Assembly (NCBI GenBank): GCA_964592255.1
Contig: CAZQCI010000004.1
Span: 1 to 55,179 of the forward strand
From: CAZQCI01 sp964592255
Lineage (GTDB): Bacteria; UBA10199; SBBF01
Reading direction: 5' to 3'
Length of the DNA: 55,179 nucleotides
The notes below the pieces were generated by a model that saw nothing but the letters and a program-made list of their open reading frames with translations, searched no databases and was not told the DNA's origin. Numbering within the stretch: position 1 is the stretch's first letter; every line of letters starts with the position of its first letter. Both the position numbers and the translations under genes were made by a program. Positions 1 through 8,423 of the stretch are shown here, piece after piece.

Positions 1-298
<298 letters not shown>

Positions 299-364
299 GT
301 TTGAAAAGCTCGCCCTGTATTATCCGAAGATAAACAGGGGATTACTTTTGTTAATTACTTCAAA

Positions 365-388
365 GTATCGTTTCTTGCGAAACGATAC
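365..388 (-). other. rRNA leader hairpin with GNRA tetraloop
   Basis: A perfect 10-bp inverted repeat (GTATCGTTTC at 365-374, GAAACGATAC at 379-388) encloses four bases. Read on the rRNA strand, the loop is GCAA, a GNRA tetraloop. It lies in the transcribed leader between boxA and the 16S 5' end, so it could be a folding or RNase processing element of the pre-rRNA. The role is inferred. Confidence 0.6.
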
Positions 389-459
389 GGGTTTGGCATT
401 AACTACATTACTGCAGTTAATTGCCCGCTTTATTGTTTCGTCATCTTCCTGCTATTTAG

Positions 460-472
460 TTTTCAAAGAGCT
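460..472 (-). promoter_or_regulatory. boxA-like rRNA antitermination site
   Basis: The minus strand reads AGCTCTTTGAAAA, close to the boxA consensus (TGCTCTTTAACA) bound by NusB/NusE to make rRNA transcription resistant to Rho. It lies about 160 bases upstream of the 16S 5' end and downstream of both predicted promoters, the normal position in an rrn leader. Confidence 0.75.
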
Positions 473-579
473 TGCTTTGTAACGGAACCGACTTCTTGTC
501 GCCCCGCACCCTAACTCGTTTGGTCTGGCAAAGCCAAATCCTTACTCGTCAGCCCCTTTTCAGTTTCAAAGGGAGGCGC

Positions 580-607
580 ATAATAGCCAATAAAATCGTC
601 ATGTCAA
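580..607 (-). promoter_or_regulatory. rRNA promoter P2 (sigma-70 type)
   Basis: The minus strand has a perfect -35 box TTGACA (607-602), a 16-bp spacer and -10 box TATTAT (585-580), followed by the GC-rich bases GCGCC. A GC-rich discriminator is typical of stringently controlled rRNA promoters. It directs transcription toward boxA and 16S. Confidence 0.75.
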
Positions 608-737
608 GAAATAATGACGAATTTTTTTTAGCTCTGATCCACGCGCTTGTTTTCAGAGAATTTCAAGAGGAAAACTTGTTACCAAGTTTTCATTGATGAA
701 AGGAATTACTACTTCCTGACCTTCAAAAACGGTGGCT

Positions 738-767
738 ATATTAAACAAAGGTGTAAGCCCTTGTCAA
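738..767 (-). promoter_or_regulatory. rRNA promoter P1 (sigma-70 type)
   Basis: The minus strand has a perfect TTGACA (767-762) and, 17-18 bases on, an AT-rich -10 region TTAATAT (744-738). It lies about 160 bases upstream of P2, giving the tandem promoter arrangement common at rrn operons. It also sits just beyond the 3' end of the hpnA-like gene, which is transcribed in the same direction. Confidence 0.65.
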
Positions 768-785
768 GATATGAAGATAAAAAAA

Positions 786-1787
786 CTAAACTCTCCCTTC
801 GGCTTTAAACCAAGCAATAGCGTCTTGAATGGCCGTATCGATAGAGTGATATTTTAACCCTAATTCCTTTACCGATTTGGAAGCATCAAACCAAAAATAA
901 TACGGAAGAAGTTTAGCGTAAGCCCGTGTGATCAAGGGTGGCATGTGAGTTATATAATTCGAAAAAAATTCTGCCATCCCTGCAAAAGCCCGAATAACAG
1001 GCTGGGGCACTTGCAAACGTGGCGCTGGTTTCCCAGCAGTTACAGCAATTTTTTCCAGTAATTCTTTAGCGCTTAAATTAATTCCCGACAAAATATAGCG
1101 CTCCCCTATTCTGCCTTTTTGCTCCGCCAAGTAATGACCCATCGCAACATCACGCACATCTACTAAAGAAAAATGTGCATCCACATAAAAAGGAAGATGC
1201 CCCGAAACAAAATCGCAAATCATTTGCCCTGTAGGCGTTGGGCGAACATCCCCAGGGCCAATAGGTCCTGTTGGATTAAGAATAACTGCGGGTAGTTTTA
1301 GTTTAACATAACTCTTAACAACTTGTTCGGCTTCATATTTAGAAATGGTATAAGGATCTTTTGTCCACCCCCTATTCCATGAAGAATCTTCATCCAACGG
1401 CTTTTTCGGATCCATACTAATGCCCACAGCACCGGTCGTTGATGTATAGACAAACTTTTTCACCTTTGCTTCAAGAGCCGCCTGACAAATGTTTTTTGTC
1501 CCCAAAACATTAATTTCAAAAAAGTCTTCTTTTCTACGTGCCCACAAAGCAAAAAGAGCAGCGGCATGATAAACCACTTCCACCCCTTTCATCGCAGAAA
1601 CAATCGAAGGGTAATCGCGAAGGTCACCATAAACAGGCTCAAATTGAATACCTTTAAGATGAGAAGTGGAAGCTCCACGTCGAAGAAGCAATCGAAGTGA
1701 ACGCCCTTGCTCATAAAGCAGGCGCGCTAAATGCCCTCCGATAAAGCCACTGGCTCCTGTTAATAAAGTGATTGAATCAGAAGACAT
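786..1787 (-). CDS. hpnA: NAD-dependent sugar epimerase/dehydratase, HpnA-like
   Basis: This is a 333-residue extended short-chain dehydrogenase. The N-terminus has the Rossmann motif GASGFIGG (residues 11-18), and the catalytic pair is Y146xxxK150 with a preceding TSTT (115-118). Overall length and the FDASKSVKELGL tail match the hopanoid-associated sugar epimerase group (HpnA). That family is thought to act on a nucleotide or lipid-linked sugar during hopanoid side-chain formation, and the exact substrate is not fixed by sequence. No other hopanoid genes (shc, hpnH, hpnG) lie nearby, so the pathway assignment rests on similarity alone. It is a stand-alone gene oriented toward the rRNA operon. 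Confidence 0.75.
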   Translation of the reverse strand: MSSDSITLLTGASGFIGGHLARLLYEQGRSLRLLLRRGASTSHLKGIQFEPVYGDLRDYPSIVSAMKGVEVVYHAAALFALWARRKEDFFEINVLGTKNICQAALEAKVKKFVYTSTTGAVGISMDPKKPLDEDSSWNRGWTKDPYTISKYEAEQVVKSYVKLKLPAVILNPTGPIGPGDVRPTPTGQMICDFVSGHLPFYVDAHFSLVDVRDVAMGHYLAEQKGRIGERYILSGINLSAKELLEKIAVTAGKPAPRLQVPQPVIRAFAGMAEFFSNYITHMPPLITRAYAKLLPYYFWFDASKSVKELGLKYHSIDTAIQDAIAWFKAEGRV

Positions 1788-1919
1788 CAGATAACGTTAG
1801 AAAATTTAAAAAAAACAAACAACTTCTTTCTCATATCTAAACTCACAGCTTGTTTTGTAGCAACCCCTGCCCTTCCTCAACTCTATAAGAAACTTTTACT
1901 CATAAATGACGATAATATT

Positions 1920-1948
1920 TTGACTAATAAAATTTAATGTCATAAATA
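1920..1948 (+). promoter_or_regulatory. possible promoter for the CSLREA/anchor-Q gene
   Basis: TTGACT (1920-1925) is followed after 17 bases by TAAATA (1943-1948), about 26 bases before the GTG start at 1974. The -35 box is good and the -10 box is only fair, in a generally AT-rich intergenic stretch, so this is tentative. Confidence 0.35.
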
Positions 1949-1973
1949 AGTGCCATAAAAATGTCGAATTGGG

Positions 1974-3686
1974 GTGGATTGGATTAGGATAGTGAAAAAA
2001 AATGTTTTATTTCAATTACTTATAATATTAACTGTATTTTTAACCCCTTGTACTCTCTTAGCCAAAACTTTCACTGTCAATCAAACGACTGATGCCATTG
2101 ATAGTGATATCAGCGATGGTTCCTGTAACACCCTCCCATCATTCCCTACTCTTTCCCTTAGCTCTATTTATACTCGTCCATGTAGTTTACGTGCAGCGAT
2201 TATGCAGGCTAATGCCTTAGATGGGGACGATATCATTCAAATACCTGCCGGCACTTACACTTTAACTTTAGAAGGTAGTGATGAAGATGATGGAAAAACA
2301 GGTGATTTAGATATCACAGAAAACTTAACTATTACAGGAACAGATGGAGACAGAACCACCACCATCATCGACGCCAACGGCTTAGATCGAGTACTGCACA
2401 TTACTTCCGAAGTAAGCACCGAAGTTAATTTATCCAACTTAACTCTTCAAAATGGAAGTGTAGAGGGTGAAGGCGGCGGTATTTTAGATGACAGTAATGA
2501 TACTCTGACCCTGTCTAATATGGCGATCCAAAACAATCAAGCCAGTGAATCAGGGGGAGCCATTGAAGGTAATTTTGGAGAAGTTCTTGTTATTGACTCT
2601 TCACTCATTGCTTACAACTCTGTGAATTCTGATTCAGAAGGTGCTGGAGGCGCTATTAATGTCTATGTTTTAGAGATGTCTAACTCAGAAGTATCCAACA
2701 ATTCCATCACAGCTTCACAAGCGCTAGGCGGGGGAATCAGAGCACCTTTTTTAACGATTGATAATTCCAAAGTTACAAATAACTCCATGAATAGCTCTGA
2801 AGATGCTTATGGCGCAGGTATTTATGTTTATTCCGTATACATGTCTAACTCTGTTGTTTCGGGTAATTCAACGACGACAAGTACAGATGGATACGGAGGA
2901 GGCATTTTTGGAATAGAAATAAGCATAGACTACTCCACCATCAGTCAAAACACAATTAACGCTCAATTAAAAGCAAAGGGCGGAGGCATTGAAGGAGACG
3001 CCATCGACCTCACAAACTCTACAGTTTCAGAAAACTCTTTATCTGGCAGCCAAGCCTATGGCGCTGGAATCTATGGCAGTACTTACAACGGGAACACACT
3101 CATTACCAATTCAACCGTTTCAAAAAACTCAATCTATAGTGAAGACAGTAGCGGTGGAGGCATTCAAGCCAACAGGTTAGGAATCTATAGCTCGACTATT
3201 GCCAGCAATAATATCAGTTCAGGAAGTGGCGCAGGCATCGTATCCTCTGATGTTTGCATTCTCGAAAACTCTATCCTTGCAGACAACATAAAAGAAGATG
3301 TTGAAGCCGAAGATTGTAGTGGCACCATCGAGAGCGTCAGTCATAGCATTATTGAAAATGTATCCTGCACTATTTCCAGTGGCAGCCCTACTGAAGAAGA
3401 TCCTGGCTTAGCTGAATTGGACGATAATGGTGGACCCACGCAAACCCAAGCAATTAGCAAATCAAGCCCCGCCTACAACGCCGGAGATCCAAGTGGATGC
3501 AATGATCCGTACGGCGACCCTCTTTCTTACGATCAAAGAGGAAGTGGCTACTCTCGCTCTGTAGGAAGCGCCTGTGATATCGGGGCTTATGAATTAAAAA
3601 AAGACTGGGGCTCTATCATTCCAAAATTAGGCGACAGCATTAAGATACCTAGTAAAGAATTAGGTGGACTTGCTTCGTATTTATAA
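1974..3686 (+). CDS. Secreted beta-helix protein with CSLREA and choice-of-anchor Q regions
   Basis: This 570-residue exported protein has a hydrophobic signal segment (about residues 12-30, ending LLAKTF). Next comes a CSLREA-type segment (CSLRAAIMQANA, near residues 70-82) and roughly 300 residues of short degenerate repeats of the form SNSxVSxNS...GGGI. These repeats are typical of right-handed parallel beta-helices. The C-terminus has the choice-of-anchor Q pattern (DNGGPTQT, SPAYNAGD, DQRG, CDIGAYE). Such proteins are surface-exposed adhesin or polysaccharide-binding candidates, and no enzymatic residues are evident. The listed start is GTG. A second GTG at 1992 would give a more standard Lys-rich signal peptide (MKKNVLFQ...), and neither has a strong ribosome-binding site. 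It has its own possible promoter and no operon partner. Confidence 0.8.
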   Translation: MDWIRIVKKNVLFQLLIILTVFLTPCTLLAKTFTVNQTTDAIDSDISDGSCNTLPSFPTLSLSSIYTRPCSLRAAIMQANALDGDDIIQIPAGTYTLTLEGSDEDDGKTGDLDITENLTITGTDGDRTTTIIDANGLDRVLHITSEVSTEVNLSNLTLQNGSVEGEGGGILDDSNDTLTLSNMAIQNNQASESGGAIEGNFGEVLVIDSSLIAYNSVNSDSEGAGGAINVYVLEMSNSEVSNNSITASQALGGGIRAPFLTIDNSKVTNNSMNSSEDAYGAGIYVYSVYMSNSVVSGNSTTTSTDGYGGGIFGIEISIDYSTISQNTINAQLKAKGGGIEGDAIDLTNSTVSENSLSGSQAYGAGIYGSTYNGNTLITNSTVSKNSIYSEDSSGGGIQANRLGIYSSTIASNNISSGSGAGIVSSDVCILENSILADNIKEDVEAEDCSGTIESVSHSIIENVSCTISSGSPTEEDPGLAELDDNGGPTQTQAISKSSPAYNAGDPSGCNDPYGDPLSYDQRGSGYSRSVGSACDIGAYELKKDWGSIIPKLGDSIKIPSKELGGLASYL

Positions 3687-3687
3687 C

Positions 3688-4062
3688 TCAAGACAAAAAC
3701 ACTTGAGGATAATGAGATAAAGCAAGTCGATTGCCATCTGTATCTGAAAAATAAATGGAATAGGATGTTTCGGAAGTAATCACTACGCCTTTTTCTTCCA
3801 ACCTCTTCTTCCATTCACCTCTTTTTTCAGGGGACATGGGAAAAGCTAATAGATAAAAACCCGCTACTAAGACCTCTTGAGTCTTAGTAGACAGTTCCGT
3901 TTTTTCAAGCATTAAAAGAGTACCATCTGTTTCAAACCAAATGGAACGCAAACTACCTTGTTGATCTAAATGTCGCTGGACTAGTTTTAAACCTAAAATA
4001 TCCGAGTAAAAATAAGCCAGTTTTTCAGGGTCTTGTGTTTTAATAGCAAAATGATGAATCAT
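3688..4062 (-). CDS. VOC (glyoxalase/bleomycin-resistance fold) family protein
   Basis: This small protein of about 124 residues has the paired beta-alpha-beta-beta-beta modules of the vicinal oxygen chelate superfamily: IHHFAIKTQDPEKLAYFYSDILGLKLV at the N-terminus (divided by the first helix) and YFSDTDGNRLAL near the end. The start is placed at ATG 4062 because the family begins right at the IHHFAI strand; an upstream in-frame start at 4119 would overlap the divergent gene at 4113. The first histidine is present, but the usual third and fourth metal ligands appear to be Leu and Ala, so the classic glyoxalase I metal site looks incomplete. Substrate is unknown. It converges with the beta-helix gene with one base between the stops. 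Confidence 0.75.
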   Translation of the reverse strand: MIHHFAIKTQDPEKLAYFYSDILGLKLVQRHLDQQGSLRSIWFETDGTLLMLEKTELSTKTQEVLVAGFYLLAFPMSPEKRGEWKKRLEEKGVVITSETSYSIYFSDTDGNRLALSHYPQVFLS

Positions 4063-4112
4063 AGGATTAAAAATAAGTTGCGTACCAAAAAAAATAAAGG
4101 GAGAATTTAAAG

Positions 4113-4475
4113 ATGTCATTAAAATTTATTATTTTGCAGTTTATTTCATTGGCTGTTCTATTAGGGTTTATTTATGGGCTTGTTAAACTCAATCTCCAAG
4201 TTAAGCAACGCCGTTGTTTGGCTCAGGTTTGGACTAAAATTTTATTCAGCTTTGGGTCCTCTATGCCCAAAACTTTTAAAGTGACTGTCACTCCAGTTGG
4301 CAACACTCCTCTTTCAGGAGAAATCAGACGGAGGCATTACCATTGGATCTTCCCAGGCCGCATTGAAATTGTTCCCTTGCAAAAAGAGCAAACTTTCGAC
4401 AGAGGCTATTGGGACACAATTTTTTGGGTAGAAATTAAACCAGACAACGAAGTTGAAGTTCGTATTGAAACTTAA
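4113..4475 (+). CDS. Hypothetical membrane-anchored protein
   Basis: This 120-residue protein has one N-terminal transmembrane helix (about residues 5-25), a basic segment, and a beta-rich C-terminal region ending in EVKPDN-like charged residues. I do not recognise a family. A good ribosome-binding site, AAGGGAG (4097-4103), lies nine bases before the ATG, which supports a real gene and this start. The stop is two bases before the ATG of the dolichol-kinase-like gene, so the two are probably co-translated and may act in the same membrane process. Confidence 0.7.
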   Translation: MSLKFIILQFISLAVLLGFIYGLVKLNLQVKQRRCLAQVWTKILFSFGSSMPKTFKVTVTPVGNTPLSGEIRRRHYHWIFPGRIEIVPLQKEQTFDRGYWDTIFWVEIKPDNEVEVRIET

Positions 4476-4477
4476 TT

Positions 4478-5542
4478 ATGTCAGATACTTTAGTTATTAA
4501 TCAAAATTTTTTAAGCTTAACGGAAGCACTCCAAAGCTTTCATGAAGATGTGGAAGACCTTGTGGCCCGCTATGCACAAAACCCCTCCTCTTTTTATGAC
4601 CAAGCCCGAGGACTTTTTACCGAGAAAATGGAGCAGTGGTCCCTTTTATTAGATAAAGCAAAACATTTCTTAGTCGCCCTTCCTAAAGAAATTAAAAACC
4701 GGGATTTAGTTCGCAGTGTGCTCAAAGAAACTGAACGATACGAAATAGCTTTTAAAGAAAAGTCTAATTCCTTTAAACAGGCACAAAAAAACAAGGCCGA
4801 AGCCGCTTGGCAGTTTTTGAAAGAATTACAATCCAATTCGCAAGCCATCGGACAACGCTTTTTAGCCCTTCAAAAAAATCAGCTCATGCAAAAATTAATA
4901 GAAGGAAAAAAAATACTTTCCAGCCGAAAAAATCTTCAGTGGGGACGGAAAGTTTTTCATACTCTCAATGGATTATTTGGACTGTGGCTTTATGCTTTTT
5001 CAGGCATGAGTGAATGGGGTGTCATTGGAGTTTTAGCCTCTTTTCTCACCTTTAGCATTGTCGTAGAAGTGTCTCGAAAAAAATACCCGCCTTTCAACGA
5101 ATGGTTATGTTGCCATGTTTCAGGGTTAATGCGTGAACATGAAAGAACTAAAATAACCTCCGCCACTTGGTATATGGCTTCCGTTTTAGTCGTGTTTTTA
5201 ATTTTTCCAAAAGACGTAGGAATCTTAACACTTTTATTTGTAGCATTAGGAGATACAGCCGCTGGAGTGGTAGGAACCCGATGGGGTAGAACAAAAATTA
5301 CAGAGCATGTGTCTCTCGAAGGCTGGATTGCGGGCTTTTTCACATGCGCTTTAAGCACCTTACTTTTTACCGCTTTTTGGCTGCCCCATTTTCATTTAAC
5401 GGGTTTTTCGTTATTTCTCTTCTCGTTGATCGCTGGGCTTATCGGATCCACTGCAGAAAGCGTATTTAAAAAGTTCGATGACAACCTCACCATCCCTCTT
5501 CTTTCAGCCCCTTGTATTTGGTTGTTGATGAAATTATTCTAA
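4478..5542 (+). CDS. Dolichol-kinase / polyprenol-kinase-like membrane protein with N-terminal helical extension
   Basis: The C-terminal half (residues about 155-354) has multiple membrane helices and the hallmark of the SEC59/dolichol kinase and CDP-alcohol-related family: RKVFHTLNGL at the domain start, then GDTAAGVVGTRWGRTKI with a following SLEGWIAGF. Known members use CTP to phosphorylate a lipid alcohol such as dolichol or phytol, and the substrate here cannot be read from sequence. The first 150 residues are charged, predicted helical or coiled-coil, and lack membrane segments, which is unusual for the family. No clear ribosome-binding site is present; translation probably couples to the gene ending two bases upstream. 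It converges with typA with one base between the stops. Confidence 0.75.
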   Translation: MSDTLVINQNFLSLTEALQSFHEDVEDLVARYAQNPSSFYDQARGLFTEKMEQWSLLLDKAKHFLVALPKEIKNRDLVRSVLKETERYEIAFKEKSNSFKQAQKNKAEAAWQFLKELQSNSQAIGQRFLALQKNQLMQKLIEGKKILSSRKNLQWGRKVFHTLNGLFGLWLYAFSGMSEWGVIGVLASFLTFSIVVEVSRKKYPPFNEWLCCHVSGLMREHERTKITSATWYMASVLVVFLIFPKDVGILTLLFVALGDTAAGVVGTRWGRTKITEHVSLEGWIAGFFTCALSTLLFTAFWLPHFHLTGFSLFLFSLIAGLIGSTAESVFKKFDDNLTIPLLSAPCIWLLMKLF

Positions 5543-5543
5543 C

Positions 5544-7346
5544 TTACTTTCTTAAAGATCCTGATAAAATATTCTTCCTAATGCGGATACTTTTAGGAGT
5601 TATCTCCACTTGTTCATCGTCACGAATAAATTCGATAGCTTTCTCTAAAGTCATCGGAAGCACTGGAGTAAGCACAATATGTTCGTCTTTACCTGAGGCA
5701 CGCATATTGGTGAGCTTCTTTTCCTTACAGGGATTAACATTAAGGTCATTATCGCGATTATGCTCCCCAATCACCATCCCTTCGTAAACAGGAACCCCAG
5801 ATTCAATAAAAAGTACTCCACGCGGTTCTAAATGAAATAAAGCATAAGGAACGCTTTCACCAGTCCGGTCACAAACTAAGGAGCCATTAATACGGCTTTT
5901 AATTTCCCCACGAAGAGGTTCATAACCCATCAGATAAGAATTCATCAAGCCAGTGCCTTTGGTATCGGTTAAAAATTCATTACGATAACCAATAAGCCCT
6001 CGTGATGGCATCGAGAACTCCAATCGCACTCGACCTGTTCCATGGTTAACCATGTTAATCATGCGACCTTGGCGAGAGGCAATTTTTTCCGTTACCACAC
6101 CCATAAAATTATCAGTGACATCGATAAATAAATGCTCAATGGGTTCCAGCTTCTCTCCATTTTCTTCCTTAAAAATAATTTGTGGGCGCCCAACACTTAA
6201 TTCAAAATCTTCCCGACGCATGGTTTCGATAAGAATCGCCATCTGTAACTCACCACGCCCTTTGACGATAAAACCATCACCAGACTCTTCCACACGCAAC
6301 GCGACATTATGCAGCGTCTCTTTTTGCAACCGATCTAAAATACGACGTGATTGCACGTTTTTTCCCTCTCTCCCAGAAAACGGAGAGGTGTTTGTCATAA
6401 AGCGCATCGAAACAGTTGGTTCATCCACCACAAGGCGTTTAAGAGCTTTAGGGGTTTCAACCGTACAAATTGTATCGCCAATTTCCACATTTTCTATTCC
6501 AGATAAAATGACAATTTCCCCAGGATGCACTTCGGAGACCTCTTGAAATTTAAGCCCATTATAAACTTGAAGATTGGAAACCTTTAAAGCACGTGGAGCG
6601 CCGTCTTTACCAAGACATACCAGGCTTTCGTTTTTACGGGCACTACCATGAAAAACACGACCGATGGCAAGACGCCCTAAATAATCGGAATAACCTAAAT
6701 TAGTTACCAACATCTGGAAAGGCTCTTCGGGCTTATAGCGAGGGGGAGGCATTTCCTTTACAATAGCGTCAAACAGAGGCGCTAACGTTGTCCCCTTTTC
6801 TTCAAGAGTATTTTGAGCGATTCCATCACGGCCAATGGCGTACAGGACAGGGAACTCGATCTGACTTTCATCTGCATCAAGATCGATAAATAAATCATAA
6901 ACCTCATTAAGAACTTCTTTAGGGCGAGCATCCTTACGGTCAATTTTATTGACGACAACAATGATTTTTAAATTTTCTTCCAACGCCTTACGAAGCACAA
7001 AACGAGTCTGTGGCAGAGGTCCTTCGGAGGCATCCACTAAAAGAATAGCCCCATCAACCATTTTAAGCCCCCTCTCCACTTCTCCACCAAAATCAGCGTG
7101 TCCTGGGGTATCGATAATGTTGATTTTTACATCCTTCCAAAAAACCGAACAGTTTTTAGAGGCAATAGTAATACCGCGCTCCCGTTCCAAATCCATGCTG
7201 TCCATGACGCGGTCGCTGACTTCTTGATTTTCACGAAAGGTCCCACTTTGTTTCAGCATAAAATCAACCAAGGTTGTTTTGCCGTGGTCGACGTGCGCAA
7301 TGATGGCAATGTTACGGATTTTGGGGTTGTGGCTATACTCGGTCAT
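5544..7346 (-). CDS. typA: Ribosome-associated translational GTPase TypA/BipA
   Basis: This 600-residue protein has the full TypA layout. The GTPase domain has a G1 motif AHVDHGKT (17-24), the switch ERERGITI, G3 DTPGHADFGGEV and G4 NKIDR. It is followed by the EF-Tu-like beta barrel, the EF-G domain III/V-like regions, and a C-terminal TypA-specific domain containing NMRASGKDE. TypA binds the 70S ribosome and supports growth under cold and other stress and assembly of the large subunit. The start is supported by AGGAG nine bases upstream. Length and motifs are normal for the family. It is transcribed leftward, with 74 bases between its start and the stop of the DNA glycosylase gene. Confidence 0.97.
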   Translation of the reverse strand: MTEYSHNPKIRNIAIIAHVDHGKTTLVDFMLKQSGTFRENQEVSDRVMDSMDLERERGITIASKNCSVFWKDVKINIIDTPGHADFGGEVERGLKMVDGAILLVDASEGPLPQTRFVLRKALEENLKIIVVVNKIDRKDARPKEVLNEVYDLFIDLDADESQIEFPVLYAIGRDGIAQNTLEEKGTTLAPLFDAIVKEMPPPRYKPEEPFQMLVTNLGYSDYLGRLAIGRVFHGSARKNESLVCLGKDGAPRALKVSNLQVYNGLKFQEVSEVHPGEIVILSGIENVEIGDTICTVETPKALKRLVVDEPTVSMRFMTNTSPFSGREGKNVQSRRILDRLQKETLHNVALRVEESGDGFIVKGRGELQMAILIETMRREDFELSVGRPQIIFKEENGEKLEPIEHLFIDVTDNFMGVVTEKIASRQGRMINMVNHGTGRVRLEFSMPSRGLIGYRNEFLTDTKGTGLMNSYLMGYEPLRGEIKSRINGSLVCDRTGESVPYALFHLEPRGVLFIESGVPVYEGMVIGEHNRDNDLNVNPCKEKKLTNMRASGKDEHIVLTPVLPMTLEKAIEFIRDDEQVEITPKSIRIRKNILSGSLRK

Positions 7347-7420
7347 AAATAACGGCTCCTATAGAAAAAACGCGACCTTCCCCTATTAGAGACTAAAATG
7401 CAATGTGAAAGATATAAAAG

Positions 7421-8032
7421 TCATTTATCCATTTTTGGGACAGAGCGAGACAGATAAGGGGTGTTTTCAATACAAAAACGGTAAGGCAAGCAAGCTCCAT
7501 CGCGTATACCGATACGTGGTGTTGCTAGAATGTTAAAAGAAGAAGATAACGGGTAAGCTCTTGAGGACAATAAATAGAGAGGCGGCTCTAAAAGGGAACT
7601 TTTGTTTAATGTTTTAGGAATGCCCATTGCAATAACCAGTTTACCTGGTCCGCTACAGAGTTCATGATCTTTTTTAATTTTGGGACGCCGCCGCTTCATT
7701 AAATCTAATCCTTCTATTGGCTCTAAAGCTCGAATAAGAACCGCCTCCCCTCTTCCTTCAGGCGCAGTCACTACATTGAAACAATAATACATACCGTAAA
7801 TAAAATAGATGTAGACATGCCCAGGAGGGCCAAACATAACAGAAGTGCGTGGTGTAGGCCCTCGATAAGCATGGCAGGCTGGGTCGTCTTGCAAATAAGC
7901 TTCTGTTTCTACAATGCGCCCGACAGTTTTTCCTTCTGGAGACTCATAAACTAGGTAGGTACCCAACAAATTTTTAGCCACCTCAATTGTTGGTTGAGAG
8001 TAAAAAGAAAGTTTAAGAAGATGCGGATTCAA
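7421..8032 (-). CDS. 3-methyladenine (alkylpurine) DNA glycosylase, Aag/MPG family
   Basis: This 203-residue monofunctional DNA glycosylase removes alkylated and deaminated purines in base excision repair. The family signature VETEAY is present at 41-46. By alignment with the human enzyme, E44 is the catalytic glutamate, and Y46 and H54 correspond to the base-stacking tyrosine and histidine. Further conserved stretches are RTSVMFGPPGHVYIY and CSGPGKL. The length is normal for bacterial members. Its start lies 20 bases inside the arsC 3' end, so it is the last gene of a compact rluA-arsC-aag run. Confidence 0.92.
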   Translation of the reverse strand: MNPHLLKLSFYSQPTIEVAKNLLGTYLVYESPEGKTVGRIVETEAYLQDDPACHAYRGPTPRTSVMFGPPGHVYIYFIYGMYYCFNVVTAPEGRGEAVLIRALEPIEGLDLMKRRRPKIKKDHELCSGPGKLVIAMGIPKTLNKSSLLEPPLYLLSSRAYPLSSSFNILATPRIGIRDGACLPYRFCIENTPYLSRSVPKMDK

Positions 8033-8423
8033 TTTCTTGTTTCCATTCTTTTATTTTCAATTCAATTTTATCACGGATATTACGAAAATTTTGTAACTGC
8101 TGTTCATAAGAACCCCATACTGGATCTGGCATGGGCCAATGCAATCTTTTGGCCTTCGACAAAAAAACTGGGCAGACTTCATCCGCACATAGTGTAATCA
8201 CCACGTCCACCTCCTGTGGATTGATGGTGTCAACGGATTTGGACTGATGGTGTGCAATATCGATTCCCTCTTCCGCCATCACTTCAATGGCTACAGGATT
8301 AACTCGTGACGGATAGGATCCTGCACTCATAATTTTATGTTCTTTACTCAAAAGATGTCGAGCCAATCCTTCCGCCATTTGGCTACGGGCTGAATTGGCA
8401 ACGCACATAAAAAGAATATTCAT
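8013..8423 (-). CDS. arsC: Arsenate reductase, low-molecular-weight phosphatase type (thioredoxin-linked)
   Basis: This 136-residue protein has the low-molecular-weight tyrosine phosphatase fold. The P-loop is C7VANSAR13 and the general-acid loop MPDP lies near residue 105. C79 and C84 in TLCADEVCP fit the two redox cysteines of the ArsC relay, in which C7 attacks arsenate and a disulfide passes between the other two before thioredoxin reduces it. No arsB, acr3 or arsR lies beside it, so an arsenic operon is absent here. The ATGA overlap with the upstream pseudouridine synthase shows co-translation. A phosphatase role cannot be fully excluded, but the three cysteines favour arsenate reduction. 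Confidence 0.9.
   Translation of the reverse strand: MNILFMCVANSARSQMAEGLARHLLSKEHKIMSAGSYPSRVNPVAIEVMAEEGIDIAHHQSKSVDTINPQEVDVVITLCADEVCPVFLSKAKRLHWPMPDPVWGSYEQQLQNFRNIRDKIELKIKEWKQEIESASS

Noticed and set aside
596..630. Stem TCGTCAT/ATGACGA followed by a run of T on the plus strand, like a terminator
   Set aside because: No plus-strand gene lies upstream, and the site overlaps the -35 box of rRNA promoter P2, so chance pairing is more likely.
6052..6546. 164-residue plus-strand open frame
   Set aside because: It is fully antisense to typA and has no family features.
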